From: an uncultured Bacteroidota bacterium
Lineage (GTDB): Bacteria; Bacteroidota; Bacteroidia; Chitinophagales; Saprospiraceae
DNA: 34,496 bases
Assembly: GCA_937861115.1 (NCBI GenBank)
Contig: CALMBD010000117.1
Location: forward strand, 1 to 34,496
Direction of reading: 5' to 3'
Shown here: piece after piece, positions 1 to 9,270 of the stretch
Numbering within the stretch: position 1 is the stretch's first letter
Layout of the letters: each line of letters begins with the position of its first letter
Notes under the pieces: model-generated
What the model saw: the letters and a program-made list of their open reading frames with translations, nothing else
What the model was told of the DNA's origin: nothing
Database searches by the model: none
Position numbers and translations under genes: made by a program

Positions 1-1
1 A

Positions 2-139
2 GGCTCTTCCAATGCCAAATGGGTGCTGATGGATTACTTCAATACGGTTGTTCACGTTTTTTACCCGGAGACACGACAATTTTATGAAATAGAAGACCTC
101 TGGAGCGACGCCAAAGCAACGGAGTTCGCAGAAGTATGA
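2..139 (+). CDS. rsfS: Ribosomal silencing factor RsfS, C-terminal fragment
   Basis: This is the last 45 codons of a gene entering from the left edge, ending in TGA at 137-139. The readable part contains KWVLMDYFNTVVHVF and FYEIEDLWSDA, which match the C-terminal part of the RsfS/Iojap family: a hydrophobic strand with the conserved D-Y-x-x-V-V-H-V-F core, then a helix ending in LW-x-D-A. RsfS binds ribosomal protein uL14 and blocks subunit joining when nutrients are scarce. ftsH follows 76 bases later on the same strand with no terminator between them, so the two are probably co-transcribed. The N-terminal half lies outside the window. Family assignment rests on about 45 residues but the motif is characteristic. 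Confidence 0.85.
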   Translation, partial: GSSNAKWVLMDYFNTVVHVFYPETRQFYEIEDLWSDAKATEFAEV

Positions 140-215
140 CTTTTTTAGTTTGGAATTTGAAGTCCTGTATCCCCCCGGATATGCGCTCCAAACGCCAAAC
201 TTCAAACTAAATAGA

Positions 216-2237
216 ATGGAACAGGAACAAAAAAATAAAAATAAACGCGACGACGAGCAAAACGAGCAGCGTGGCGAACAGGGTGGCGACGGGATGCCCC
301 GTTTCAGCTTTATGTGGATTTACATCCTCATCGGCCTCGCATTGCTCGGCCTGCAAATGGCCAAATTCATGGGCGGCTCCCAGAAAGCCACCATGGTAGA
401 TCTCGACAAATGGGCGCGAAAGGGCCATGTGGACCGCCTCGTCATCACCGGCGAGTCGGAAGCCCAGATATACATCAACCGCGACTCGTTGCTCAGCTCC
501 AAAGACCACGAAAAACTCAAGGCGGAATTGAAAGATCCCAATTCCAAATTGCCCCAGTATGTGGTCAATATCGGCAAGCCGGAGGTTTTTCAACCCTGGC
601 TCAAGGAGGTGAACGACGTGCTCCTCAAGGACAAAAAACAAAAGATCATCCCCGAAAACGATCCGCAGACCAACTGGACGTCCACTTTGCTGACCTACCT
701 GTTGCCACTGCTGATCTTTGTGGCGATCTGGCTCATCATCCTGCGCCGCATGGGCGGCGGGGCCGGCGGACCGGGCGCACAGATTTTCAACATCGGCAAA
801 TCGAAAGCCACCCTTTTTGACAACAACACGAAGGTAAACATCACGTTTGCCGACGTTGCCGGCCTCGACGAGGCCAAGGAAGAGGTGATGGAAGTGGTCG
901 ATTTCCTGAAAAATCCGAAAAAATACACCACGCTGGGCGGTAAAATACCGAAAGGTGTGCTGCTGGTTGGCCCTCCGGGCACGGGCAAAACCCTGCTCGC
1001 CAAGGCCGTTGCCGGTGAGGCGGGCGCACCGTTTTTCTCGATCTCGGGTTCCGATTTTGTAGAAATGTTCGTAGGCGTGGGCGCTTCCCGCGTACGCGAC
1101 CTTTTCCGCCAGGCCCGCGAAAAAGCGCCCTGTATCATCTTTATCGACGAGATCGACGCCATCGGCCGGGCACGCGGTCGCGGCGCCATCCAGGGCGGCA
1201 ACGACGAGCGCGAGAACACGCTCAACCAGCTGCTTGTGGAAATGGACGGCTTCCCGACCGATAAGGGCGTCATCCTGATGGCCGCCACCAACCGCCCCGA
1301 TATCCTCGACCAGGCCCTCATGCGCCCGGGTCGCTTCGACCGGCAAATCGGTATCGGCCGCCCCGACCTCAACGGCCGCGCGCAGATATTCGAGGTGCAC
1401 ATGAAAAACATCAAGGTGTCGCCGGAAGTCACCGCCCTGGCCCTGTCGGAAATGACGCCGGGATTTGTCGGCGCCGACATCGCCAACGTGTGCAACGAAG
1501 CCGCCCTGATCGCCGCCCGCCGCAACAAAAAAGCGGTCGACATGGACGATTTTAACTACGCCCTCGACAAAGTGATCGGCGGCCTGGAGAAGAAAAACAA
1601 GATCATCAGCCCCGAGGAAAAGCAGATCATCGCCTACCACGAGGCAGGCCATGCCATTTGCGGCTGGTTCCTTGAATACGCACACCCGCTGGTCAAGGTG
1701 ACCATCGTGCCGCGCGGACTGGCGGCACTCGGCTATGCGCAGTACCTGCCGAAAGAGCAGTACATTACGAGAAAAGAAAAACTGCTCGACGATATCTGCA
1801 TGACCTTGGGCGGCCGTGCCGCCGAATCGGTCATCTTCGACAAGATCAGCACCGGCGCCCAAAGCGACCTCGACCATATCACGCGCCTCGGCTACGATAT
1901 GATCATCAATTATGGTATGAACGAAAAGGTGGGCAACGTGTCGTTTTACTCCCTGCTCAACGAAAGTTATACCCGTCCTTTCTCCGAGCAGACGGCCTAT
2001 CTGATCGACCAAGAGGTTAAAAGGATGATCGATGAGCAGTACGACCGCGCAAAATCACTGCTGCGCGAAAAACGCAAAGAACTTGACGCACTGGCCAAAG
2101 CGCTGCTTGAAAAAGAGGTGCTGCACCGCGCCGACCTCGAGCGTATCATCGGCAAACGCCCCTTTATCGATCCCACACCCGGCGAAAGCGCCAGCGTACC
2201 GGAGGTGCAGCCAGAGCAACGGGATGATGAGGAATAG
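216..2237 (+). CDS. ftsH: ATP-dependent zinc metalloprotease FtsH
   Basis: A membrane-anchored AAA+ protease that extracts and degrades membrane and unstable cytosolic proteins as a hexamer. The 673-residue product has a charged Lys/Glu/Gln-rich N-terminus, TM1 at about 31-50, a periplasmic loop, TM2 at about 153-176, then the AAA module with Walker A GPPGTGKT (252-259), Walker [12 protein letters not shown] and the second region of homology [20 protein letters not shown]. The zinc site HEAGH is at 475-479 and the third-ligand region is [10 protein letters not shown]. The C-terminal tail is acidic. An in-frame TTG lies 66 bases upstream at 150, but the ATG at 216 is preferred because it gives the usual short hydrophilic N-terminus. 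It follows rsfS and is closed by the terminator at 2335-2370. A 601-codon antisense frame across it is treated as a shadow. Confidence 0.97.
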   Translation: MEQEQKNKNKRDDEQNEQRGEQGGDGMPRFSFMWIYILIGLALLGLQMAKFMGGSQKATMVDLDKWARKGHVDRLVITGESEAQIYINRDSLLSSKDHEKLKAELKDPNSKLPQYVVNIGKPEVFQPWLKEVNDVLLKDKKQKIIPENDPQTNWTSTLLTYLLPLLIFVAIWLIILRRMGGGAGGPGAQIFNIGKSKATLFDNNTKVNITFADVAGLDEAKEEVMEVVDFLKNPKKYTTLGGKIPKGVLLVGPPGTGKTLLAKAVAGEAGAPFFSISGSDFVEMFVGVGASRVRDLFRQAREKAPCIIFIDEIDAIGRARGRGAIQGGNDERENTLNQLLVEMDGFPTDKGVILMAATNRPDILDQALMRPGRFDRQIGIGRPDLNGRAQIFEVHMKNIKVSPEVTALALSEMTPGFVGADIANVCNEAALIAARRNKKAVDMDDFNYALDKVIGGLEKKNKIISPEEKQIIAYHEAGHAICGWFLEYAHPLVKVTIVPRGLAALGYAQYLPKEQYITRKEKLLDDICMTLGGRAAESVIFDKISTGAQSDLDHITRLGYDMIINYGMNEKVGNVSFYSLLNESYTRPFSEQTAYLIDQEVKRMIDEQYDRAKSLLREKRKELDALAKALLEKEVLHRADLERIIGKRPFIDPTPGESASVPEVQPEQRDDEE

Positions 2238-2252
2238 GTAATCATTGTTGCT

Positions 2253-2317
2253 TTGTTGCATTGCTGCATTGCTAAATGGCTGCCATGTATCAATGAAACA
2301 ATGCAGCAATGCAACAA
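2253..2317. repeat. Long inverted repeat behind ftsH
   Basis: Two perfectly complementary 19-base arms, TTGTTGCATTGCTGCATTG (2253-2271) and its reverse complement (2299-2317), enclose a 27-base loop that itself contains the small palindrome ATGGC-T-GCCAT. The arms are internally repetitive (TTGCATTG/TGCATTG). It lies 15 bases after the ftsH stop and before a separate classical terminator. No T tract follows it, so it is not itself a convincing terminator. It may be a dispersed intergenic repeat of this genome or an mRNA 3'-end stabilising hairpin. Confidence 0.75.
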
Positions 2318-2334
2318 TATAACAATACGGGTAT

Positions 2335-2370
2335 GCCGCCGCGCTGAGGGTTCAGCGCGGCGGCTTTTTT
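2335..2370 (+). terminator. Rho-independent terminator of ftsH
   Basis: A perfect 13-bp GC-rich stem (GCCGCCGCGCTGA paired with TCAGCGCGGCGGC) has a four-base loop and is followed by six T residues. It sits 98 bases after the ftsH stop and before the promoter-like element of the copper ATPase gene, so it separates the two transcription units. Confidence 0.93.
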
Positions 2371-2433
2371 ATTTCAAACCAACATCACCCCACCCCATGA
2401 CCGCCGTCACCCTGCGCGCGCAACGCATCCGGG

Positions 2434-2441
2434 TATTTTTG
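2434..2441 (+). promoter_or_regulatory. Bacteroidota -7 promoter element for ccoI
   Basis: TATTTTTG is an exact match to TAnnTTTG. It starts 64 bases after the ftsH terminator and ends 18 bases before the ATG at 2460. Its position argues against the longer reading frame that starts at 2397 or earlier. No clear -33 element was seen. Confidence 0.5.
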
Positions 2442-2459
2442 GCGCAAAATCTCACGCGT

Positions 2460-4916
2460 ATGCCGGCAAGTACCCTGCTGCAACCCAAAAACCCGCCCGT
2501 GCAGCAGCACAGCTGCTTCCATTGTCACGATACCTGTCCCGACGATCGCCTGGCCATCGGCGACAAATACTTTTGCTGCGACGGCTGCAAAATGGTGTAT
2601 GAAATACTCAACACCCACAACCTCTGCGAATACTACAACCTCGATGAAAAACCGGGGCAAAGTCTGAAAAACCGCAAAAACGCCAAGGCATACGCATACC
2701 TTGACGACGCCGAGGTGCAGGACAACCTGCTGGAGTTCAACAACGGGCAGACGGCTCAGGTCACCTTCTACCTGCCGCAAATGCACTGCGTCTCCTGTAT
2801 CTGGTTGCTGGAAAACCTGTACAAACTCGACGCGGGCGTCACCCATTCGCGAGTCAATTTTTTGAAAAAGACAGCCACCGTGCAGTTCGACCCGGGCCAA
2901 ACGTCGCTGCGCAAACTGGCGGCCCTGCTCGCCTCTATCGGCTATGCGCCCGAAATCAACCTCGGCGATGTGGACGGCGAAAAAAAGCCCTTGATCAGCA
3001 GGAAACTGGCCTACCAGATCGGCGTGGCCGGGTTTGCCTTCGGCAATATCATGCTGTTCAGTTTTCCCGAGTATGTGGGCATGGACCCCGAAACAGACCG
3101 CTGGTTTGCCGATATTTTCGGATACCTGAGCCTGTTACTGGCCCTGCCGGTGCTGCTGTTCAGCGCCCGCGACTACCTCGTATCGGCCTGGAACGGACTG
3201 CGCACCCGGCACCTGAATATCGACTTCCCGCTGGCGCTCGGTATCCTGGTGCTGTTCGGCCGCAGCGCCTGGGAAATCGTGACCCAAACGGGCGCAGGCT
3301 ACCTCGACTCGTTCGCCGGCCTGATCTTTCTGCTGCTCACCGGCAAGTGGTTCCAGCAAAATACCTGGCAGCAACTGTCGTTCGAGCGCGACTACAAATC
3401 CTATTTCCCGGTAGCGGCCACCGTCGTCAGCGGCAGCGAGGAGACAACGGTGCCCGTCAACCGACTCGTGCCGGGCGATATCATTGTAGTGCGCAGCGGG
3501 GAGATCGTGCCCGCCGACGGTATCCTGCTGAAAGGTTCGGCACGCATCGATTACAGTTTTGTTACCGGCGAATCGGACCCGGTTGTGGTGAAAAGCGGCG
3601 AACGCATCTATGCCGGCGGCAAACAGGCGGGTGAAAGCATTGAAATATCGCTCACGCGCCGCGTTTCACAGAGTTATCTCACGCGGCTGTGGAACGACGA
3701 AGCATTCCAGACCGGTGAAAAAGGGTACGCCACCGTGCTCGCCGACCGGGCAGGGCGTTATTTCACGGGACTGATTCTCGGCGTGGGCGGACTGGCATTT
3801 TTGTACTGGTGGCTGGTACGGGGCGATATGACCGTTGCCGTCAATGCCTTCACCGCCGTCATGATCATCGCCTGTCCCTGCGCCGTCGCGCTGGCGATCC
3901 CCTTCACCCTCGGCAACATCATGCGCATCCTGGGCAAGCACCGTTTTTACCTCAAAAACATACATGTAATTGAGGCATTTTCGGGTATCAACGCCGTTAT
4001 TTTTGACAAAACAGGCACAATCACCAACGTCGCACAGCAGCAATACGACTTTCATGGCGAGCCGCTGGCCTTTGCCGATAAAGTGGCCATCCGCTCGCTC
4101 ACCCGCCATTCGTCGCACCCCCTGAGCCGGCGCTTGTACGAATCCATGCCCGAGGTGCCGGCAGAAGCGCCGGAGCATTTTGAAGAAATACCCGGACTCG
4201 GTATCCGGGGTATCGTGCATGGGCAGGAAATATTGATCGGCTCGGCCATATTTACGGAAGCCGGCGAAGCCCTTGCCGCAGCCAATCCGGGGGCGGTGTT
4301 TGTAAAAACAGGCGGAAAAATAAGGGGTTGCTATGAAGTAAAAAGCCGCTACCGCCAGGGATTGGATGAGGTACTGGACTATTTCAGAACGGCCAATTTT
4401 ACAAAGGCTTCGACCGACCGCTCCAATGTATGGCTGCTTTCCGGCGACCAGGACCGCGAAGCGGCCAGGCTTGCGCCCTTTTTCCCCGATCCCGACACGA
4501 TGCTGTTTGGCCGCACGCCGCAGGACAAACTGGAGTTTGTAAAAAAACTGCAACGCCACGGCCAGCATGTGCTGATGCTCGGCGACGGCCTCAATGATGC
4601 CGGCGCCCTGCGCCAGAGCGATATCGGGATCGTGGTGGCAGAAAACACGAACAATTTTACGCCCGCCTGCGACGCCATCCTCCACGCCGACGAGTTCGCG
4701 CGCCTGCCGCAGTTTGTCCAACTGGCGCGTTCGGGCGTCCGGATTGTGAACCGCGCATATTACATAGCGCTGATATACAATATTGTAGGTCTGTCATATG
4801 CCGTCACCGGCGCTTTGTCGCCGCTGGTAGCCGCTGTATTGATGCCGCTGAGTTCGGTCACGATCGTGCTGTTTGGCGTGGGCATGGGCAACTGGATCGC
4901 GCGGAAAACGCTTTAA
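2460..4916 (+). CDS. ccoI: Copper-translocating P1B-type ATPase, CcoI/FixI type
   Basis: An inner-membrane heavy-metal P-type ATPase; CcoI/FixI members move Cu(I) for cytochrome cbb3 oxidase assembly. The 818-residue product begins with a Cys-rich metal-binding domain (C19-x2-C22, C26, C39-C40-x2-C43). An HMA domain with M108-H-C110-x2-C113 follows, then eight predicted membrane segments, the TGES actuator motif, the CPC transport motif (472-474), the phosphorylation site DKTGT (D516) and the hinge GDGLND (708-713). The N-terminal Cys-rich domain plus a single HMA is the CcoI arrangement. The in-frame ATG at 2397 would add 21 unconserved-looking residues; 2460 was chosen because a -7 element lies between them. 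Neither ccoS nor ccoNOP is in the window. The downstream gene is convergent, 9 bases away. Confidence 0.88.
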   Translation: MPASTLLQPKNPPVQQHSCFHCHDTCPDDRLAIGDKYFCCDGCKMVYEILNTHNLCEYYNLDEKPGQSLKNRKNAKAYAYLDDAEVQDNLLEFNNGQTAQVTFYLPQMHCVSCIWLLENLYKLDAGVTHSRVNFLKKTATVQFDPGQTSLRKLAALLASIGYAPEINLGDVDGEKKPLISRKLAYQIGVAGFAFGNIMLFSFPEYVGMDPETDRWFADIFGYLSLLLALPVLLFSARDYLVSAWNGLRTRHLNIDFPLALGILVLFGRSAWEIVTQTGAGYLDSFAGLIFLLLTGKWFQQNTWQQLSFERDYKSYFPVAATVVSGSEETTVPVNRLVPGDIIVVRSGEIVPADGILLKGSARIDYSFVTGESDPVVVKSGERIYAGGKQAGESIEISLTRRVSQSYLTRLWNDEAFQTGEKGYATVLADRAGRYFTGLILGVGGLAFLYWWLVRGDMTVAVNAFTAVMIIACPCAVALAIPFTLGNIMRILGKHRFYLKNIHVIEAFSGINAVIFDKTGTITNVAQQQYDFHGEPLAFADKVAIRSLTRHSSHPLSRRLYESMPEVPAEAPEHFEEIPGLGIRGIVHGQEILIGSAIFTEAGEALAAANPGAVFVKTGGKIRGCYEVKSRYRQGLDEVLDYFRTANFTKASTDRSNVWLLSGDQDREAARLAPFFPDPDTMLFGRTPQDKLEFVKKLQRHGQHVLMLGDGLNDAGALRQSDIGIVVAENTNNFTPACDAILHADEFARLPQFVQLARSGVRIVNRAYYIALIYNIVGLSYAVTGALSPLVAAVLMPLSSVTIVLFGVGMGNWIARKTL

Positions 4917-4925
4917 AAGGCTCTC

Positions 4926-6098
4926 CTAAAAGCTCCAGCGCGTCCGCAAAAACACCCAGTTCAGGGCGTTTTTTAAAGCCCCCTGTTCGCTTTTGAGCCA
5001 GAACAACTGCCCCGTCAGATCGACGTCCCAGTTTTCCGCAACGGAATACGCCACGGAGGGCACCAGTATGACCAGATGGCCGTTGGGCGAATACACTGCC
5101 GTGAGCGATGCATTGAAAAGCGGTGTAAAAGCGTGGGAGCCGCCAGCCAGAAAAGACAGTTTTCCCGGCATCAGGTTGTCGGGCGACAGGCTGCTCCGGT
5201 TCAAGGCCAACAGGTCGATATCGCCGCCACTTCCCCGGGTATTGATCAGCAGGCCGCCGTTGACGAACCAACTACCGAAGGTAATATCGGCGCTCGTCGT
5301 CGCGCTCAGGCTCATGTTGCCTTCCGCTTTGTCCAGCGGCTGAAAAACCGACACCTCTCCCTTGAAGCCCGCATTGCCGAGGTTGCCGGCCCAGCCCAGC
5401 CCGGCCACCGCCTTGTTGCGGTACAGACCGGCCTGTACCTGCCAGTCGTACTGGCGAAAGTTGCCGCTCAACCGCGCCGCACCGATCCACTTTTTAAAGG
5501 TCTGCGCGGGACTGACGGCCACATCCAGGGCGGAAAAGCCACCCATCTGGTATTGCACCCGAATTGCATCGGCGCCGGGGCGTTCTTCATAGTCGAAATC
5601 GAGAAAATTCCAGGCATTGAACCAGTCGTTGGGGTTCCAGGTGAGCGCTACGGCCCAGTTGATGCGCTGCCGGCCTGCGCGGATATTCCAGCGCCCGCGT
5701 TGCCACTGCGCCCAAAGCCGGTCAGATACCACGCTCCCGATCAGCGCAGGGCGCTTGATGGGTACAAAGGAAAGGTCGGCCAGACCGCCGTCTGCATCGA
5801 GCGCTTCCGCCCAGCCGGGCTGGTAACGCACCCACTCCCCGTAAAAAAGCCGGTTGCGCACTTCGAGGTCGAAGGTCCACTCACTGCCGGGCGTCCATTT
5901 CAGAATCAGGCGGTTGTGAAAAAAACCACCGTTGATCAGGGTATTGGGCTGGTCGGCAAACGCCCAGTTTTGCAGGTTTTTTACATAGCCGCCAAGCGTC
6001 CAATGGGAAATCGAGTCGGATTGGGCAAATACCCGGCAAAGCGGGGCCGTGACGAGCAGCAGCAGCAAAATCCGGCGATATGACAGGCGGGCCAACAT
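4926..6098 (-). CDS. Outer-membrane beta-barrel protein, last gene of envelope operon
   Basis: A 390-residue protein with a clear signal peptide (about 1-25, ending CRVFAQ). The body is an alternating, aromatic-rich strand pattern ending in Trp-Ser-Phe; a terminal Phe is a typical beta-barrel signature. The segment with AGRQRINWAVALTWNPNDWF and FDYEERPGADA resembles large porin-like barrels of the DUF1302/alginate-export type, but I cannot fix the family. The start at 6098 lies 4 bases after the stop of the ABC ATPase gene, so it is the fifth member of the operon beginning at 10074. That context suggests an outer-membrane exit or acceptor for whatever the LolA-like protein and FtsX permeases move. 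Substrate unknown. Confidence 0.75.
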   Translation of the reverse strand: MLARLSYRRILLLLLVTAPLCRVFAQSDSISHWTLGGYVKNLQNWAFADQPNTLINGGFFHNRLILKWTPGSEWTFDLEVRNRLFYGEWVRYQPGWAEALDADGGLADLSFVPIKRPALIGSVVSDRLWAQWQRGRWNIRAGRQRINWAVALTWNPNDWFNAWNFLDFDYEERPGADAIRVQYQMGGFSALDVAVSPAQTFKKWIGAARLSGNFRQYDWQVQAGLYRNKAVAGLGWAGNLGNAGFKGEVSVFQPLDKAEGNMSLSATTSADITFGSWFVNGGLLINTRGSGGDIDLLALNRSSLSPDNLMPGKLSFLAGGSHAFTPLFNASLTAVYSPNGHLVILVPSVAYSVAENWDVDLTGQLFWLKSEQGALKNALNWVFLRTRWSF

Positions 6099-6102
6099 CT
6101 TT

Positions 6103-6813
6103 TTACGAATGGTGCAGACCGGCCGGAGCGGTATCGGAAGCGATGCTCCCGTCGACCAGCGTTATCACCCGCCGGGCGCGGTCGATCACACGCTGGTCGT
6201 GGGTAGAGAACAAAAAAGTCATGTGTTCGTCGGTATTCAGTTTTTCCATGATATCGAGCAGGGTTGAGGCGGAATGGCTGTCGAGGTTGGCCGTAGGCTC
6301 GTCGGCAAGGATAAATTGCGGCTTGGAGGCCAGGGCGCGGGCAACAGCGACCCGCTGCTGCTGTCCACCCGACAGTTGTGCGGGCCGGGCATCCGCCTTA
6401 TCGGGCAGCCCCACGGCAAGCAGCAACTCCTCTACCCGTCGGGAGCGCTCCTGAGCAGGTATTTTTTGCAACAGCATGATGAACTCGATATTTTCACGGG
6501 CCGTCAGCACGGGGATCAGGTTAAAGGCCTGAAAAACAAAACCAATGTTGTGCAACCTGAAATCAATCAGCGCATTCGGAGGTAAAGCGGTAATGTCCGT
6601 ACCATTGATGACCACCTTGCCCGTAGTGGGCTGGTCAAGTCCCCCGATCATGTTGAGCAGGGTCGTTTTCCCCGATCCGGAAGGCCCCACGAGCGCCGTG
6701 AATTCACCGCGCTCCAGGTGGAGGTGGACGCCGTTCACGGCGTTGACAGGGATGGTGTCGGGGTTGTACACCTTCGATAGATTGTGCGCGTCAATGACGG
6801 TTCGGTTTTCCAT
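6103..6813 (-). CDS. ABC transporter ATPase, LolD/MacB family
   Basis: A 236-residue nucleotide-binding subunit with Walker A GPSGSGKTT, Q-loop VFQAFNL, signature LSGGQQQRVAVARAL, Walker B FILADEPTANLD and H-loop STHD, all intact. The sequence groups with the LolD/MacB/FtsE class, which powers mechanotransmission by FtsX-type permeases rather than substrate passage through a channel. The frame opens at a TTG at 6822, but the ATG at 6813 is the better start and leaves a 13-base gap to the upstream permease gene. Both permease genes lie directly upstream in the operon and the beta-barrel gene directly downstream, so this ATPase very likely energises that permease pair. Confidence 0.93.
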   Translation of the reverse strand: MENRTVIDAHNLSKVYNPDTIPVNAVNGVHLHLERGEFTALVGPSGSGKTTLLNMIGGLDQPTTGKVVINGTDITALPPNALIDFRLHNIGFVFQAFNLIPVLTARENIEFIMLLQKIPAQERSRRVEELLLAVGLPDKADARPAQLSGGQQQRVAVARALASKPQFILADEPTANLDSHSASTLLDIMEKLNTDEHMTFLFSTHDQRVIDRARRVITLVDGSIASDTAPAGLHHS

Positions 6814-6826
6814 AACGGTCAACGTT

Positions 6827-8038
6827 TTATGCCCTGATCGCCTCCACCGGTTTTAGGTTGAGTGCTTTCAGGGCAGGAAATATGGCAGACAGAACTGCCG
6901 ACAAGAGTACCAGCCAAATGGTTTGCAAGACATTATTCAAGGGCAAAACAGGGTAAATCACGCTGGCATACCCGAAATCCTGCATGACATCGCCCGCGAC
7001 GCCGGAAAGATCGATCCCCGTTCGGCCCAGCCATTCCACACATATCCACGCGACCAGCAGCCCGACGGGTGCGCCCACCAGTGTCAGCATAACAGTTTCC
7101 AGCATGATCATGCCGAATATCCGGAGCCTGTTCATGCCGACGGCCATCAGCACGCCTATTTCGCGGGTGCGTTCCAGTACGGCCATGAGCATGGTATTGA
7201 TGATCCCGAATGCCAGCGCGATCAGGATAATGACGATGTAGATGATGGTATAGGTATCCAGCGACGAAACCACCAGGGAGGTCTCGGGGGAAATGTCCTG
7301 CCATTTTTCTACTTTCAATCCGGGCAACTGCCCGCTGATGCTGTAAAATGCGGTATCCAGGTCGTCGTCGTGTTGCAGCAATACCGCCGCCTCGTGCGCC
7401 CGTCCGTGCAGGCCCAGCATCCGGTCGAGGTCGGTTTTCAGGACAAATACATTGCGTTCGTCGAGGGGTGTGTTGAAGGATTTGTACAAACCGCACACCC
7501 GAAAGGCGCCGGAAGTGATTGCAGCGGAGGTGTCGAGAAAGGTGAGCACGACTTTTTGTCCCACGCCGAGTTTCATTTTATCGGCCAGGTCTGCGCCTAT
7601 AAAAATTCGGTGCTGCATGGCAGTATCGAGGTATTCGCCTTCGGTCAGAAAATCGCCGAGCTGCCGGGTCGACTGTTCGGCTGCGGGCGAGATACCGTTG
7701 ATCTGCACCCCCCGGCTACCGGAAGCGGTAGCCAGCATCCCGGAGGTAATACTGCGCAACGCGAACGATTTGACGGTCGGTTGTTCGCGCAACACCTGTT
7801 CCACACTGTCTGTATCAAAATGAAACTTCGGCTCCTGTTCATCCGAAAATCCCGGGTGGTGCACCTGGATATGCGACACTTCACGGTCGATGGCGATGCG
7901 CAGCCGCCCGTTGCCCATACCGAAATAGATGGCCATGATAAACGCGCCGGCCCACATGCCGATCGCTACGGACAAAGCGATCAGCAAACTTCGGAAACGG
8001 TTGCGCCATAAATTGCGCCAGGCGATCTGAAAGAGCAT
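6827..8038 (-). CDS. FtsX/MacB-type ABC permease (second of pair)
   Basis: A 403-residue permease with the LolC/E-MacB layout: N-terminal amphipathic segment IAWRNLWRNRFRS, TM1 at about 17-40, a periplasmic MacB-like core domain of some 220 residues, then three C-terminal TM segments with the coupling-helix signature ERTREIGVLMAVGM and the terminal LNLKPVEAIRA. It is the same architecture as the product of 8055-9269 but clearly diverged from it, so the two probably form a heterodimer like LolC and LolE. It lies 16 bases after the first permease gene and 13 bases before the ATPase gene. The substrate cannot be read from sequence; lipoprotein or lipid release is the main precedent for this family with a LolA-like partner. 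Confidence 0.9.
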   Translation of the reverse strand: MLFQIAWRNLWRNRFRSLLIALSVAIGMWAGAFIMAIYFGMGNGRLRIAIDREVSHIQVHHPGFSDEQEPKFHFDTDSVEQVLREQPTVKSFALRSITSGMLATASGSRGVQINGISPAAEQSTRQLGDFLTEGEYLDTAMQHRIFIGADLADKMKLGVGQKVVLTFLDTSAAITSGAFRVCGLYKSFNTPLDERNVFVLKTDLDRMLGLHGRAHEAAVLLQHDDDLDTAFYSISGQLPGLKVEKWQDISPETSLVVSSLDTYTIIYIVIILIALAFGIINTMLMAVLERTREIGVLMAVGMNRLRIFGMIMLETVMLTLVGAPVGLLVAWICVEWLGRTGIDLSGVAGDVMQDFGYASVIYPVLPLNNVLQTIWLVLLSAVLSAIFPALKALNLKPVEAIRA

Positions 8039-8054
8039 GGCCGTCGTATTTGCG

Positions 8055-9269
8055 TCACTGCCGCATGGCAGCGACCGGGTTAAGCCGCATGATCTGTGCC
8101 GCAGGGTAAAAAGCCAGGATCAGCCCTACTGCCAGCACGACCAGCGTTTGTTCTATAAAAATCGGCGCATACAGGGTAGCCGGGAAAATGGCTTCAAACC
8201 CGAAGCGCTCGTATATTTTGGCAAAATCTCCGCCGACACGGATCGGATACCGGGTCAGGTACCACACAATGGGCCAGCTGAGCAGCAAGCCGGTCAGGCT
8301 GCCCACCAGGGCAAGCCATACCGATTCCAGCAATACCATCAGGGCTATTTTGCCCTTGCGCATCCCCAGGGCCACCAGCATGCCGAACTCCCGCCGCCGC
8401 TCCGACAGCATCATCAGCAGGGTGGAAAAAATACCGAAGGAGATCAACAGGTACAGCACGGCGATAAAAATGTACATGCCGACCGTGTCTGTTTTGATAT
8501 GTTGGACGATCTCGGGCATCATTTCTTCCCAGTTCATCACTTCGAGCGTTGCCGGCAAAGCCGCACGCAATGCCGCCTGCGTCTGCCGCAGGTCTCCGGG
8601 ATCGTCGAGGCTGATGGCAAGTGCCGTCGCGCGCTGCGGCGCATCGAGCCAGTATTGCGCCACATGGAGGGGCAGGTAGCATACCCGGTCGTTGAGGTCG
8701 GGAGAGCCGAAATGCAGCAGCCCGGCGATGCGGTACTGTCCGGCGGCGGTGCTGCCGTAGTACCCCTGGCTCAGCAAGACCAGCGTATCGCCTACACCCA
8801 GGCGCAGTTTGGCGGCCAGCCCCTCTGCAACCAGGGCTTCGCCGGAACTGTCCGAAATAAAATTTCCCTGCTCCAGTTTGCTTTGCAATCGAGTCAGGCG
8901 GTCTTCACGGGACGGCTCGATACCCACGACCAGGCATCCGCGGGTTTTTTCGCCTGCAGAGGCCAGGGCGAAGGCTTCCAGGCGTGCGGCGACACCTGTC
9001 ACCCCCGGCGTACGAGACACAGCGTCTCGTATCGAATCATTTATTTCAAAACTGTTGTCCAGCGTCTGCTCATCCCAGTAGCCGTCGCCGTGCACCTGCA
9101 CATACCCTGTGTACAGGCTGACCAGGTTGCGGATCAGGTTGTCGAACACGCCTTTTTGCAGCGAGGTGGTCACCACGGAAAGCATGACCGCGCCTGCTAT
9201 GGAGGCCATCGTGATGAGGGACCGATTGCGGTTACGCCAGATATTTCGCCAGGCGAGGATGCTCAGCAT
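8055..9269 (-). CDS. FtsX/MacB-type ABC permease (first of pair)
   Basis: A 404-residue inner-membrane permease: N-terminal LAWRNIWRNRNRS, TM1 at about 17-38, a large periplasmic domain, then three TM segments with the cytoplasmic signature ERRREFGMLVALGM and a terminal LNPVAAMRQ. This is the four-TM mechanotransmission fold of LolC/E and MacB. Its ATG lies 1 base after the stop of the LolA-like gene, which implies co-translation. The pairing of two different permeases with one ATPase mirrors LolCDE. No MacA-like membrane fusion protein gene is present, which argues against a tripartite drug or toxin exporter and for a carrier-protein handover. Confidence 0.9.
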   Translation of the reverse strand: MLSILAWRNIWRNRNRSLITMASIAGAVMLSVVTTSLQKGVFDNLIRNLVSLYTGYVQVHGDGYWDEQTLDNSFEINDSIRDAVSRTPGVTGVAARLEAFALASAGEKTRGCLVVGIEPSREDRLTRLQSKLEQGNFISDSSGEALVAEGLAAKLRLGVGDTLVLLSQGYYGSTAAGQYRIAGLLHFGSPDLNDRVCYLPLHVAQYWLDAPQRATALAISLDDPGDLRQTQAALRAALPATLEVMNWEEMMPEIVQHIKTDTVGMYIFIAVLYLLISFGIFSTLLMMLSERRREFGMLVALGMRKGKIALMVLLESVWLALVGSLTGLLLSWPIVWYLTRYPIRVGGDFAKIYERFGFEAIFPATLYAPIFIEQTLVVLAVGLILAFYPAAQIMRLNPVAAMRQ

Positions 9270-9270
9270 T

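Noticed and set aside
207-2012. 601-codon open frame antisense to ftsH
   Set aside because: It lies wholly within a clear FtsH gene, has no recognisable domain, and its His/Val/Asp-rich composition is typical of the opposite strand of GC-rich genes.
2253-2459. N-terminal extension of the copper ATPase from 2253 or 2397
   Set aside because: The frame from 2253 crosses the inverted repeat and the ftsH terminator; a -7 promoter element at 2434 favours 2460, although 2397 is not excluded.
5076-6083. 335-codon plus-strand frame over the beta-barrel gene, and the similar 413-codon frame at 8037-9278
   Set aside because: Both are shadows of operon genes with complete family motifs on the minus strand.
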